Shown here: piece by piece, positions 20,912 through 30,133 of the stretch
Layout of the letters: every line of letters starts with the position of its first letter
How positions within the stretch are numbered: the first letter of the stretch is position 1
Source: Deltaproteobacteria bacterium
GTDB taxonomy: Bacteria; Myxococcota_A; Polyangia; GCA-2747355
NCBI GenBank assembly: GCA_020633415.1
Contig: JACKDQ010000006.1
Span: 186,001 to 250,000, forward strand
Direction of reading: 5' to 3'
DNA: 64,000 nt
Program-made: the position numbers and the translations under genes
The notes under the pieces: model-generated
What the model saw: the letters and a program-made list of their open reading frames with translations, nothing else
The model's database searches: none
What the model was told of the DNA's origin: nothing

Positions 20912-21259
20912 ATGCGCGCAGCTTTGCTCTTACTCGGCACATCGCTGATCGGCCTATCGATGCCGGCCGAGGCCCGCGATACAAGGCACACCCTCAAGCA
21001 GCTCGAGCAAGAGATCATCGAGCTCCATTTCTTCAAAGACCCCGGCAACGGACTGCTCAAGCCGCGACTAGAGCGTTGGCAGACGGCCGGCACGCCGACT
21101 CAGCGCGCGAGTAAAACGGCGTGGCTAGAAAGTGCCCAGGCAGACCCAAGATTTGGCAAGAATCCGCGCTCGCCTTATCGGCGTGCCTATCAAAACGTCA
21201 TGCAGCAGCTGCACAGCCAAGCATGGCGACCGCGTCAACTGCGGCTCAACCGCCACTAG
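20912..21259 (+). CDS. Small exported protein of unknown function
   Basis: 115 residues with a strong Shine-Dalgarno (AAGGAGGAG, about 5 bases before ATG). Signal peptide ends around AEA (residue 21). The mature part is short, helical and basic (HTLKQLEQEIIELHFFKDPG, then LERWQTAGTPTQRASK), ending WRPRQLRLNRH. No family is recognised. It sits alone between two leftward cobalamin genes, converging on icmF. Confidence 0.7.
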   Translation: MRAALLLLGTSLIGLSMPAEARDTRHTLKQLEQEIIELHFFKDPGNGLLKPRLERWQTAGTPTQRASKTAWLESAQADPRFGKNPRSPYRRAYQNVMQQLHSQAWRPRQLRLNRH

Positions 21260-21295
21260 CTGGGCCAACAATGCGCTGCGGCAGTGGGCGATTGG

Positions 21296-24200
21296 CTACA
21301 TGTTGCGGCGATAACTGCCGCCGACCTGGTAGAGCGCCTGGCTGATCTGACCAAGCGAGAGCAGCGGCGCGATGTCGACCAACGCGGCAAAGGTGTTCTC
21401 GCCGGCAAGGGCTGTCTTTTTCAAGCGGTCGATCGCCAGCGGAGCGCGCTCGGCGTGTCGGCGGTGAAAATCCTGCAAACGCTTGAGTTGGTCTTCTTTT
21501 TCCTCGTCAGTCGAACGCATCAGCTCGAGCGTGGTGTGCTCTGCCAGCTGGCTCTCGCCGAGGAAGGTATTCACACCGATGATCGGCAACGCACCGCTGT
21601 CTTTCAGCCGCTCGTAGTAGAGACTCTCTTCTTGGATCTTACTGCGCTGGTACATCCGCTCCATCGCGCCGAGCACGCCACCGCGATCGCTCAGGCGGTC
21701 GAACTCGGATAGAACGGCCTCTTCGACCAGGTCGGTCAGCTCCTCGATCACAAACGAGCCCTGGTTCGGGTTCTCATTGGCGGCGAGACCGAACTCGCGG
21801 TTGATCACCAACTGGATCGCCAGCGCTCGTCGCACCGACTCCTCGGTCGGTGTGGTAACCGCCTCATCGTAGGCATTGGTGTGCAGGCTGTTGCAGTTGT
21901 CATAGACCGCCAACAACGCCTGGAGCGTGGTGCGAATGTCGTTAAAAGCGATCTCTTGGGCGTGCAGGCTGCGCCCGCTGGTCTGAATGTGATACTTAAG
22001 CTTCTGGCTGCGCTCGTTGGCACCATAGAGTTCGCGCATCGCAGTCGCCCAAATCCGTCGAGCGACCCGACCGATCACGCTGTACTCGGCGTCCATGCCG
22101 TTGGAAAAGAAGAACGACAGGTTGGGCGCGAAGTCGTCGACCGCCATCCCGCGCTGTCGATAGTATTCGACGTAGGTAAAGCCGTTGGCCAAGGTGAAGG
22201 CCAGCTGGCTGATCGGGTTCGCGCCGGCCTCGGCGATATGATAGCCCGAGATCGACACCGAGTAGAAGTTGCGCACCTTGTGCTCGACGAACCACTCTTG
22301 CACGTCGCCCATCAAACGCAAGGCGAACTCCGATGAGAAGATGCAGGTGTTCTGCGCCTGGTCCTCTTTGAGAATATCGGCCTGCACCGTCCCGCGAACC
22401 TGCGCCACCGTTTCATTGACGAGCTGGGCGTATGCGGCATCGTCGATCAGCGCCCGCAGATCGTCGAACGAATAGCCGCCACCCGCCGGACGCAGGCAGT
22501 CATCATCGGAGATCGAAATCTTGCCGGCCGCTTTGAGTTGACGACGAAGGTTCTGTCGCACTGCCGCGTTGAAGTAGAACGCGAGGATCGCCGGCGCCGG
22601 ACCGTTGATCGTCATCGAGACCGAGGTGTTCGGGCTGAGCAAGTCAAACCCGGCAAACAACTGCTCGATGTCCTCGACGGTGGCGATCGACACACCGGCG
22701 TTGCCAACCTTGCCCCAAATGTCAGGCCGTCGATCGGGGTCGGCGCCATAGAGCGTGACGCTGTCGAACGCGGTCGATAGTCGCTTGGCCGTGGCGTGTC
22801 GACTGAGGTAGTGAAAGCGGCGGTTGGTTCGCGCTGGTCCGCCTTCGCCGGCGAACATCCGCGTCGGGTCTTCCCCACTGCGTTTAAAGGGAAACACACC
22901 AGCGGTGTAGGGATAGTGTCCCGGTAGGTTCTCCAGCAGGCGAAAGCGCAGCAGCGCTCCCCAGTCGGTCAGTCGCGGCAAGGCGACGCGCGGCAACTTC
23001 TGTCCAGACAGCGTCTCGACCTTGCTTTGCACGACGATCTCGCGACCACGAACTTGATAGCTGTACTGATCGCCGCGGTAGCGTTCGGCGAGTTTGGGCC
23101 ATTCGGTGAGCAACTCGCGCGAGCGCGGTGCTAGTCGCGCCAGTTGCTCGTCGAACGTTCGCCGCAGTGTCGTGACGTGCTCGGGGGTAGCTTCGGCGGC
23201 AGCGCTGCCAAATGGCTCGAGCACGAGCTCGGTCTGTGGCTCGAAACAGCGGACCGCCCGACGCAACGCGTAGAGGTCGGCGGCGATCTCGGCCTGCTCT
23301 TCAGCGTGCTGACGGTACTTGCGCAGCTGGTCGGCCACCTCGGAGAGATAGCGCACGCGGCGCGCGGGAATCGTCGGCTGTCGCTCGGGTGCACCGAGCT
23401 TGAGCGCTTCGGTAAACCGCCCACTCGCGGGGTGGCTACCGCGGGCGGCCAAGGCGTCGAGTAGCGCGCGATAGACTTGATTGGTCCCCGGATCGCTAAA
23501 CTTGCTGGCTACCGCGCCGTAGACCGGCATTTGCTCGAGCGGCTGCTCAAACCGCTGATGAGCGCGCTGGTAAGCCTTGCGTACATCTCTTAGCGCATCT
23601 TCGGCGCCACCCTTATCGAACTTGTTTACGACGATCAAATCCGCGGCGTCGATCATTTCGATCTTCTCGAGCTGCGACTGCGCGCCAAACTCTGGCGTCA
23701 TCACGTAGAGCGAGAGATCGGAGTAGTCGACGATCGCCGCGTCGGCCTGACCGATACCCGAGGTCTCGGCGATGATCAGATCGAAACCCGCCGCCTTGCA
23801 GATCGCGATCGATTCCTCGAGCGCTTCGCTGATCTCGCGTCCCGAGCCACGCGTCGCTAACGAGCGCATGAAGATCTGGCCATACTCGAGCGAGTTCATG
23901 CGGATTCGGTCGCCGAGCAGAGCTCCGCCGGTCTTGCGCTTGCTGGGGTCGACCGAAAGCACGGCGACCTTCGCTTGGGGAAAATCTTCGCAGTAGCGAC
24001 GCAACAGTTCGTCAGTCAGCGAGCTCTTGCCCGCGCCACCGGTGCCGGTCACGCCGATCACCGGCGTGGACGCGTTCGAGCGCGCACGCAGCGCCTCCGA
24101 AAGTTCGAGATAACGCTCGGCTGCAGCTGGGTCGCTCACCGCGACTTCAGCAAAGGTGATCAAGCGCGCGAGCAGCGACCAATTGTCAGCCGTCAGCGCA

Positions 24201-24691
24201 GCCAGTGCCGCCGGTTCGAGATCGATCGGTGGTGCTACATCGCAAAGCGCGATCACTTCGTTGATCATGCCCTGCAGCCCCATTTGCCGACCATCCTCGG
24301 GGTGGTAGATCCGCGTCACGCCGTAGGCTTCCAGCTCGCGTTTCTCTTCGGGAATGATCGTGCCGCCGCCGCCACCGAAGATCTTGATCTGCCCGCAACC
24401 CCGCTCGACCAACAGATCGCGCAGATAGCGAAAGAACTCCATGTGGCCGCCCTGATAGCTGCTAACGGCAACGCCCTGGACGTCCTCCTGGACCGCAGCG
24501 TCAGCGATCTCACGCACCGAGCGGTTGTGCCCGAGATGGATCACTTCCGCACCTCCGGCTTGCAGCAGGCGCCGCATGATGTTGATCGCCGCATCGTGAC
24601 CATCAAACAGCGAGGCCGCGGTGACGATGCGTACGGGGTTTTCCGGTCGATAGATTTCGGCAGACAGATCAGCGTGAGCGGGATTCGCCAT
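21296..24691 (-). CDS. icmF: Fused isobutyryl-CoA mutase with G-protein chaperone
   Basis: 1131 residues from ATG 24691, which has GGGAGG five bases upstream; an upstream start at 24742 is less likely. Three parts in order: an N-terminal cobalamin-binding domain (about 20-150) with the DxHxxG-type ligand site LFDGHDAAINIMRR at His32 and FGGGGGTIIPEE; a MeaB-like GTPase (about 210-420) with GVTGTGGAGKSS, VLSVDPSKRKTGGALLGDRI, ETSGIGQAD and NKFD; and the acyl-CoA mutase barrel with PYTAGVFPFKR, replacing the Tyr-containing PYTTMY of MutB. This order is diagnostic of IcmF, which interconverts isobutyryl-CoA and n-butyryl-CoA, and in some members pivalyl- and isovaleryl-CoA. It diverges from a BtuF-like gene. 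Confidence 0.95.
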   Translation of the reverse strand: MANPAHADLSAEIYRPENPVRIVTAASLFDGHDAAINIMRRLLQAGGAEVIHLGHNRSVREIADAAVQEDVQGVAVSSYQGGHMEFFRYLRDLLVERGCGQIKIFGGGGGTIIPEEKRELEAYGVTRIYHPEDGRQMGLQGMINEVIALCDVAPPIDLEPAALAALTADNWSLLARLITFAEVAVSDPAAAERYLELSEALRARSNASTPVIGVTGTGGAGKSSLTDELLRRYCEDFPQAKVAVLSVDPSKRKTGGALLGDRIRMNSLEYGQIFMRSLATRGSGREISEALEESIAICKAAGFDLIIAETSGIGQADAAIVDYSDLSLYVMTPEFGAQSQLEKIEMIDAADLIVVNKFDKGGAEDALRDVRKAYQRAHQRFEQPLEQMPVYGAVASKFSDPGTNQVYRALLDALAARGSHPASGRFTEALKLGAPERQPTIPARRVRYLSEVADQLRKYRQHAEEQAEIAADLYALRRAVRCFEPQTELVLEPFGSAAAEATPEHVTTLRRTFDEQLARLAPRSRELLTEWPKLAERYRGDQYSYQVRGREIVVQSKVETLSGQKLPRVALPRLTDWGALLRFRLLENLPGHYPYTAGVFPFKRSGEDPTRMFAGEGGPARTNRRFHYLSRHATAKRLSTAFDSVTLYGADPDRRPDIWGKVGNAGVSIATVEDIEQLFAGFDLLSPNTSVSMTINGPAPAILAFYFNAAVRQNLRRQLKAAGKISISDDDCLRPAGGGYSFDDLRALIDDAAYAQLVNETVAQVRGTVQADILKEDQAQNTCIFSSEFALRLMGDVQEWFVEHKVRNFYSVSISGYHIAEAGANPISQLAFTLANGFTYVEYYRQRGMAVDDFAPNLSFFFSNGMDAEYSVIGRVARRIWATAMRELYGANERSQKLKYHIQTSGRSLHAQEIAFNDIRTTLQALLAVYDNCNSLHTNAYDEAVTTPTEESVRRALAIQLVINREFGLAANENPNQGSFVIEELTDLVEEAVLSEFDRLSDRGGVLGAMERMYQRSKIQEESLYYERLKDSGALPIIGVNTFLGESQLAEHTTLELMRSTDEEKEDQLKRLQDFHRRHAERAPLAIDRLKKTALAGENTFAALVDIAPLLSLGQISQALYQVGGSYRRNM

Positions 24692-24850
24692 CTGAGCCTC
24701 CCAGGGTAAAAAAACGGGCAGAGCCCCCTTAGCAGGTAACATCGAAAGCTTGCAAATACAAACAGATAGCCGTTAGTCCGGGATCTTGGCCTATTTACAG
24801 CCACGGCCAGAACGCGTTAGACGCCGGCGTCGATCGAAGGTGGCGAAACG

Positions 24851-25594
24851 ATGCGCGTAATCTCGATGGTTCCCGCTTGGACCGAAACCCTGCTCGATGC
24901 TGGCGTCGACGTCGTGGGGCGAACGAAGTTCTGCGTTCACCCCGAGACGCGTGTGGAGAGCATCCCCAAGGTTGGCGGAACCAAGCAGATCGACTGGTCG
25001 CGGGTCAAGGCACTCGACGCCGATCTGTTGGTCTTGGACCAACAGGAAAACCCGCGCTCGATGGCTGACCGCTCGCCGATTCCCACGTTCGCCACCAACG
25101 TTTGCAGCGTAGCGACGATGCCCCACGAGCTCGGCAAGCTCGCTGAGCGACTGGGCAGCCCTCCGGCGCTGTTGGCGATCGTCGAGCGTTGGCTCCAGGT
25201 CGCCAAACAGCCGGTCCGCGAACGGCGACCGCTCGAGCAACTTCCGGGCGTGATCAAGTGGCTGCGTCCGCCGACAACCGAAACACGGCAGCTGGTCTAC
25301 GTGATCTGGCGTGACCCGTGGATGGCGGTCAGCCCGACAACCTTCATCGGCTCGATGCTCGCTCAGCTTGGCTTCGGCTGGGCGCGCTTCCAACTCGACA
25401 CCCCTTACCCGGTGATCGATCTCGAGCAACTCGACCGCCGTCGCACCTTGCTGTTGTTTTCCTCGGAGCCCTTTCCCTTCGAGCGCTACGCCGACCAACT
25501 GACCGAGCTGGGCTTTTCCGCCGCGCTGGTCGATGGCGCCGCCTATAGTTGGTTCGGCAGTCGCGCGCTGCGTTTCCTCGAAGAAAACCGATAA
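24851..25594 (+). CDS. BtuF-like (helical-backbone metal receptor) protein without signal peptide
   Basis: 247 residues from ATG 24851 behind GAAGGTGG. MRVISMVPAWTETLLDAG is the first strand and helix of class III substrate-binding proteins such as BtuF, and FVHPET-like, VGGTKQIDWSRVKALDADLLVLDQ continues it. There is no signal peptide or lipobox, so it should be cytoplasmic, unlike BtuF. Several leaderless members of this family are annotated as cobalamin-binding proteins. It faces away from icmF, the B12 enzyme, across 159 bases. A role in cytoplasmic cobalamin handling or sensing is a reasonable inference, but a role with another metal cofactor is possible. Confidence 0.8.
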   Translation: MRVISMVPAWTETLLDAGVDVVGRTKFCVHPETRVESIPKVGGTKQIDWSRVKALDADLLVLDQQENPRSMADRSPIPTFATNVCSVATMPHELGKLAERLGSPPALLAIVERWLQVAKQPVRERRPLEQLPGVIKWLRPPTTETRQLVYVIWRDPWMAVSPTTFIGSMLAQLGFGWARFQLDTPYPVIDLEQLDRRRTLLLFSSEPFPFERYADQLTELGFSAALVDGAAYSWFGSRALRFLEENR

Positions 25595-25611
25595 ATTGCT
25601 CGGTTTTTCTT
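25581..25611 (+). terminator. Putative rho-independent terminator across the stop codon
   Basis: AAGAAAACCG (25581-25590) pairs with CGGTTTTTCTT (25601-25611) with one bulged T and a ten-base loop that holds the TAA stop of the BtuF-like gene. The T-rich right arm supports termination. The overlap with coding sequence makes it less certain. Confidence 0.5.
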
Positions 25612-25707
25612 GGCCCTTCAAATCGAATAACATCTAGAATCATTAACGTTTCCACCCGATGATTGACACAACTGACCCACAGTGCCAGCTTCTGGCGCGG
25701 AGGGCGC

Positions 25708-27075
25708 ATGATGACCAGCTTGCAGGCACGGGACGTCCGGTACCTGATCCACCCGTTTACCAATTTAGCGGTGCACCGTGAACGTGGGCCGCTGGTGATC
25801 GATCGGGGCGAAGGCATCTACATCTTCGATAGCGATGGCAAGCGCTACCTCGACGGCCTCGCCGGCCTGTGGTGCGTATCGCTGGGCTATAACGAACAGC
25901 GCTTGGTGACGGCAGCCCACCAGCAGTTGTCGCAGTTGCCATTCGCCCACACCTTCGCCCATCGCTCGAGCCCGCCGGCGATCGCGCTGGCCGAGGCGCT
26001 GATCGCCTTGGCACCACCACCGATGGCCAAGGTGTTTTTTGTCAACTCCGGATCGGAGGCGGTCGATGCCGCGATTCGTTTCGTCTGGTACTACCAAAAC
26101 GCGATCGGCAAAGCGCAGAAAAAGAAACTGATCGCGCGCCAGATGGCCTATCACGGCGTGACCGTCGCTGGTGGCAGCCTCACCGCTCAACCGCCGGTGC
26201 AAAATGGCTTCGACCTGCCGATCGAAAACATCCGGCACGTCTCGATGCCCAATTACTACCGCTATGGCCAGCCGGGAGAAACAGAGGAAGCCTTTTCCGA
26301 GCGATTGGCCGCCGAACTCGATCAGCTGATCCTCGACGAGGGCCCCGAGACCGTCGGGGCGTTCTTTGTCGAGCCGGTGATGGGCGCCGGAGGCGCACTG
26401 CCGCCACCGCGCGGTTACTTCGCCGCGATTCAAAAAGTGCTCAAGAAACACGACGTGCTGCTCGTCGCCGATGAGACGATCACCGCCTTCGGACGCACCG
26501 GCAATTGGTGGGGCTGTCAGACCTACACTATCGAACCGGACATGATCACCACCGCCAAGCAGTTGTCGTCGGGCTACCTGCCAATCGGTGCGCTGCTGAT
26601 CAGCGAACGAATCTTCGAAGCGATCGCCCGCCAGAGCGCCTCACTCGGCGTGTTCGGCACAGGACACACCTACAGCGGGCATCCGGTCGCAGCAGCGGTC
26701 GCCCTGGAGACGCTAAAGATCTATCACGAACGCAAGATCATCGATCAGGTACGCGCGCGCAGCGAGCGATTCTTGCCGCGACTCCGCGCGCTGGGTGCTC
26801 ACCCGCTCGTCGGCAGCGCGCGCGGTGTCGGTCTCGTCGGCGGAATCGAGATCGTCGCTGCCAAGCAGCCACGTCGACCATTCGACCCAACGGTCGGCGC
26901 CGCTGCGCTCGTCGCCGAACATGCGCTGAGCCGCGGTCTGTCAGTGCGTGCGCTGCTCGGCGACACGATCGCAATCTGTCCACCGCTAATCATCGATGAC
27001 GCGCAAATCGACACGCTTTTCGACACGCTGCAATGCGCGCTCGATGCCGCCGAAAAGCAGCTGCCGCGCAGTTAG
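25708..27075 (+). CDS. Class III (omega) aminotransferase
   Basis: 455 residues. ATG ATG at 25708/25711; GGAGGG at 25699-25704 best suits the second, while an upstream TTG at 25663 is unlikely. Hallmarks: LDGLAGLWCVSLGYN, FFVNSGSEAVDAAIRF, MAYHGVTVAGGSLT, ADETITAFGRTGNWWG and the PLP lysine Lys284 in ITTAKQLSSGYLPIGA. The GLWCVSLGY and NYYRYG signatures fit omega-amino-acid:pyruvate transaminases (beta-alanine, putrescine or aromatic amines as donor). Substrate cannot be given. No pathway partner is adjacent; Pap follows 110 bases later on the same strand. Confidence 0.88.
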   Translation: MMTSLQARDVRYLIHPFTNLAVHRERGPLVIDRGEGIYIFDSDGKRYLDGLAGLWCVSLGYNEQRLVTAAHQQLSQLPFAHTFAHRSSPPAIALAEALIALAPPPMAKVFFVNSGSEAVDAAIRFVWYYQNAIGKAQKKKLIARQMAYHGVTVAGGSLTAQPPVQNGFDLPIENIRHVSMPNYYRYGQPGETEEAFSERLAAELDQLILDEGPETVGAFFVEPVMGAGGALPPPRGYFAAIQKVLKKHDVLLVADETITAFGRTGNWWGCQTYTIEPDMITTAKQLSSGYLPIGALLISERIFEAIARQSASLGVFGTGHTYSGHPVAAAVALETLKIYHERKIIDQVRARSERFLPRLRALGAHPLVGSARGVGLVGGIEIVAAKQPRRPFDPTVGAAALVAEHALSRGLSVRALLGDTIAICPPLIIDDAQIDTLFDTLQCALDAAEKQLPRS

Positions 27076-27184
27076 CCGCCCCAGCGCGACAAACAAACAA
27101 ACCGCAGTCTGCCGCTGCTGGCTACACCGAGGGTGAAGCCGCTTTGCCCTGGCGATGTCCGCCGATCGGCGCAATGATAAAGGC

Positions 27185-28699
27185 ATGTTTGAGGCAGCCG
27201 AAGTCGGGCAAAAGATCAGCAAGGCAGAGTTCGATCGCAGCGCCGCCGAACTGCGAATCCAGCTACTGCAGAGTCAGCAGGCTTTGCGCAGTGCAGCGTT
27301 TCCACTGATCGTCGTCGTCGCTGGCGTCGATGGCGGTGGCAAGAGCGAAACTGTGAAAGTACTCAACGAGTGGCTCGACCCGCGCCACATCTCGACGCAC
27401 GCCTATGCAAGCCCATCGCAAGAAGAGCGCGAACGTCCAGAGTTTTGGCGCTACTGGCGCGACCTGCCGGCTGCGGGATCGATCGGGGTCTTCCTCTCTT
27501 CGTGGTATTCAACGCCGATCCTCGATCGTGTCCATCGACGCAGTGGTCGCTCAAAGTTTGAGTATCGACTGCGTCGTATCGCTGACTTCGAAAAGGCTTT
27601 GGCCGACGATGGCGCGCTGATCGTTAAGCTCTGGTTCCATCTCAGTCGCAAGGCGCAAAAGCAGCGCCTCAAGACGCTAGAGAGCGATCCCACTCAGCGC
27701 TGGCGCGTCAGCGATAGGGATTGGCGTCACTACGAACTATACGAGCGGTTCGTCGAGGCTGCCGAACGCGCGATCATGCAAACGAGCACCGCCGCGGCCA
27801 GCTGGTGCATTATCGAGGGCGCAGACCCGCGCTATCGCAACCTGACGGCGATGCGCCAGCTACACTCCGCGCTCGAGCAACGCTTTGAGCAAGAGCGCCG
27901 TCAACGGCCGACCGTCGCGGTCGACACCACGCTTAGCCCAGAAATCCCGACAGACAGGGAAAGCCAACACAGCAACGGTCAGCGGACAATCCTCTCGGCA
28001 CTCGACCTCGAGCTCGACATCAACAAAAAGGCTTACAACAGCGCGTTGGCCAAGCAAGTAGCACGACTCGACGGACTGTTCCGTCGTGCGCGGCAACAGA
28101 GCCTCGGCACGATCGTGCTGTTCGAAGGCTGGGATGCCGCGGGGAAAGGCGGCGCAATTCGGCGGCTGCTGTCAGGACTCGACCCACGCGATTACCAAGT
28201 CATCCCGATCGCCAAGCCCAGCGACGAAGAAGCCGCGCACCATTATCTCTGGCGCTTTTGGCGCCACTTGCCACGAAGTGGCCGGCTGACGATCTTCGAC
28301 CGCAGCTGGTACGGTCGGGTATTGGTCGAGCGCGTCGAGGGCTTTGCCAGACAAGCCGAGTGGCGCCGCGCCTTCGCCGAGATCAACGACTTCGAAGATC
28401 AGCTGGTCCAACACGGCCTCGTCGTCGCCAAGTTCTGGCTGCAGATCAGTAAAGACGAGCAACTGCGTCGCTTCGAAGAACGCGCGCAGACACCGTTCAA
28501 GGCCTGGAAGTTGACCGATGAGGACTGGCGAAACCGCGAGAAGTGGGAGGCCTACGAGCTGGCCGTCAACGAGATGGTCGAGCGCACCTCGACCCACGAC
28601 GCGCCCTGGACGTTGGTCGAAGCCAACAGCAAGCGCTATGCGCGGGTCAAGGTCGTACGCACTGTCTGCGATGCGCTGGCCACCCGCCTCGGCGATTGA
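27185..28699 (+). CDS. pap: Two-domain PPK2 family polyphosphate:AMP phosphotransferase
   Basis: 504 residues from ATG 27185; the MFEAAE start matches the family, and an ATG at 27155 would add ten residues. Two PPK2 domains are fused: domain 1 with Walker A AGVDGGGKSETVK (about 46-58) and domain 2 with EGWDAAGKGGAIRR. Each also has a lid-like segment, such as LSSWYSTPILDRV and FDRSWYGRVLVERVEGF. Class II PPK2 proteins with this architecture use polyphosphate to phosphorylate AMP to ADP; the N-terminal domain is usually regulatory or inactive. The N-terminal copy here has GGGKSE in place of the AGKGG of the second copy. Confidence 0.92.
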   Translation: MFEAAEVGQKISKAEFDRSAAELRIQLLQSQQALRSAAFPLIVVVAGVDGGGKSETVKVLNEWLDPRHISTHAYASPSQEERERPEFWRYWRDLPAAGSIGVFLSSWYSTPILDRVHRRSGRSKFEYRLRRIADFEKALADDGALIVKLWFHLSRKAQKQRLKTLESDPTQRWRVSDRDWRHYELYERFVEAAERAIMQTSTAAASWCIIEGADPRYRNLTAMRQLHSALEQRFEQERRQRPTVAVDTTLSPEIPTDRESQHSNGQRTILSALDLELDINKKAYNSALAKQVARLDGLFRRARQQSLGTIVLFEGWDAAGKGGAIRRLLSGLDPRDYQVIPIAKPSDEEAAHHYLWRFWRHLPRSGRLTIFDRSWYGRVLVERVEGFARQAEWRRAFAEINDFEDQLVQHGLVVAKFWLQISKDEQLRRFEERAQTPFKAWKLTDEDWRNREKWEAYELAVNEMVERTSTHDAPWTLVEANSKRYARVKVVRTVCDALATRLGD

Positions 28700-28951
28700 A
28701 CTGTCCAACGACCAACGAAACGAACCACATCCACAGCGCCGGCCGGGACTCTCCGCCTCGGCCTGGCGGCTTACGGCGCAGCGGGCGCACTAACTGTTGC
28801 CTTTGAAATTACTTATGTTTTCTTTTGTGCGCGCCCGCTCTTAGCGCACACCTTGTGTCAGGTTTGCTCAGATCGGTCACCTCGACGGATCGGACCGAGC
28901 GATCTGGCCCGCCATCGCAAAAATCCAAGCTGTCGGCTATTGTAGAGGTCT
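28700..28951. other. Intergenic region before proB
   Basis: 252 bases. AT-rich patch around 28800-28830. I see no gene; it probably carries the promoter for the proB-proA-pdxA operon. Confidence 0.4.
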
Positions 28952-30133
28952 ATGACAAAAGCTGCGCGAGAGGCTCTTACGCACGCCCGTCGTGTCGTCG
29001 TCAAGGTTGGTACGCGCGTACTCGTTGCGGGAAACGGCCGCCCCGATGACGCGCGAATCGAGTCGATCGTCGAACAGTTGGTCGGACTGCGACGTCGCGG
29101 TATCGAAGTGATCTTGGTTTCTTCGGGCGCGATCGGCGCTGGACTGGCAACCCTCGGCCGACGAAGCCGCCCGACTGAACTCCCCGAGCTGCAGATGGCA
29201 GCGGCGGTCGGTCAGTCGCAGCTAATGACACTCTACTCGCGTTTGTTTTGGTACCACCGCGTCAACATCGGTCAAGTATTGCTGACCCACGACGACATCA
29301 AAGATCGCGTGCGACATCTCAACGCGCGCAATACGATGATGCGCTGTCTGCGAAACGGCGTGATTCCGATCGTCAACGAAAACGACGTGGTCAGTGTCGA
29401 TGAAATCCGTTTCGGCGACAACGACCACCTGGCAGCGTTGGTGGCGATCCTCGTCGATGCCGATGCACTGCTGCTGCTCACGCGCGTCAATGGGCTGCGC
29501 GCACCGCTCGCGGGCAAAGGAAGCCGTACGCGCCGCATCGCACACCTTTCCCGCGTCGACGACGCAGCACACGCGCTGGTTTGGCAGGGCAACGATCGAC
29601 TCTCCACGGGTGGCATGGAGTCCAAGCTGCGCTCAGCGGGCGCCGCCGCCAAGAGCGGCATTTGTGTGGCGATTATCGACGGGCGCCAAGATGACGCGAT
29701 CTCCCGCGCACTCTCCGGAGCCGACATCGGCACGATGATCGGCGGAAAGCCCCGTGAAGATCTCTCGAGTTGGAAGCGCTGGATCGGCTTTTTTCAGCGT
29801 GCCGAAGGTTGCCTGGTGATCGACGCCAAGACCGAGGCTGCGCTCTCACGCCCAGGTCACAGTCTATTGCCCAACGGCGTGGTCGAGGTCAGCGGAGACT
29901 TCTCCCGCGGAGCGCTGGTTAACGTCCATACGTCGCAGGGTGAACGACTCGCCCGCGGGCTTGTCACCTACGGCTCGGCGGAAATCGCCGCGATCAAGGG
30001 AAAGGCCAGCAGTGAAATCGCTTCGATCCTCGGTGGCAACGCCTATGGCGAGGTGATTCACAGCGACAACCTGGTGATCCTGCCACAGCACGCACGGCGG
30101 ATTACCGGACAAACCCACAAGGTTCAGCGATGA
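28952..30133 (+). CDS. proB: Glutamate 5-kinase
   Basis: 393 residues. The amino-acid-kinase fold is shown by VVVKVGTRVLV, VSSGAIGAGLATLG, AAAVGQSQLM, PIVNENDVVSVDEIRFGDND and STGGMESKLRSAGAAAKSG. The C-terminal roughly 100 residues (LVIDAKTEAALSR..., FSRGALVNVHTSQGERLARG) form a PUA domain, so this is the long form. It phosphorylates glutamate in the first step of proline synthesis. It overlaps proA by 4 bases (ATGA at 30130). Confidence 0.96.
   Translation: MTKAAREALTHARRVVVKVGTRVLVAGNGRPDDARIESIVEQLVGLRRRGIEVILVSSGAIGAGLATLGRRSRPTELPELQMAAAVGQSQLMTLYSRLFWYHRVNIGQVLLTHDDIKDRVRHLNARNTMMRCLRNGVIPIVNENDVVSVDEIRFGDNDHLAALVAILVDADALLLLTRVNGLRAPLAGKGSRTRRIAHLSRVDDAAHALVWQGNDRLSTGGMESKLRSAGAAAKSGICVAIIDGRQDDAISRALSGADIGTMIGGKPREDLSSWKRWIGFFQRAEGCLVIDAKTEAALSRPGHSLLPNGVVEVSGDFSRGALVNVHTSQGERLARGLVTYGSAEIAAIKGKASSEIASILGGNAYGEVIHSDNLVILPQHARRITGQTHKVQR

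Noticed and set aside
21296..24691. IcmF considered as a separate methylmalonyl-CoA mutase
   Set aside because: The N-terminal B12 domain, internal G-domain and PYTAGVFPFKR active-site segment are those of IcmF, not MutB.
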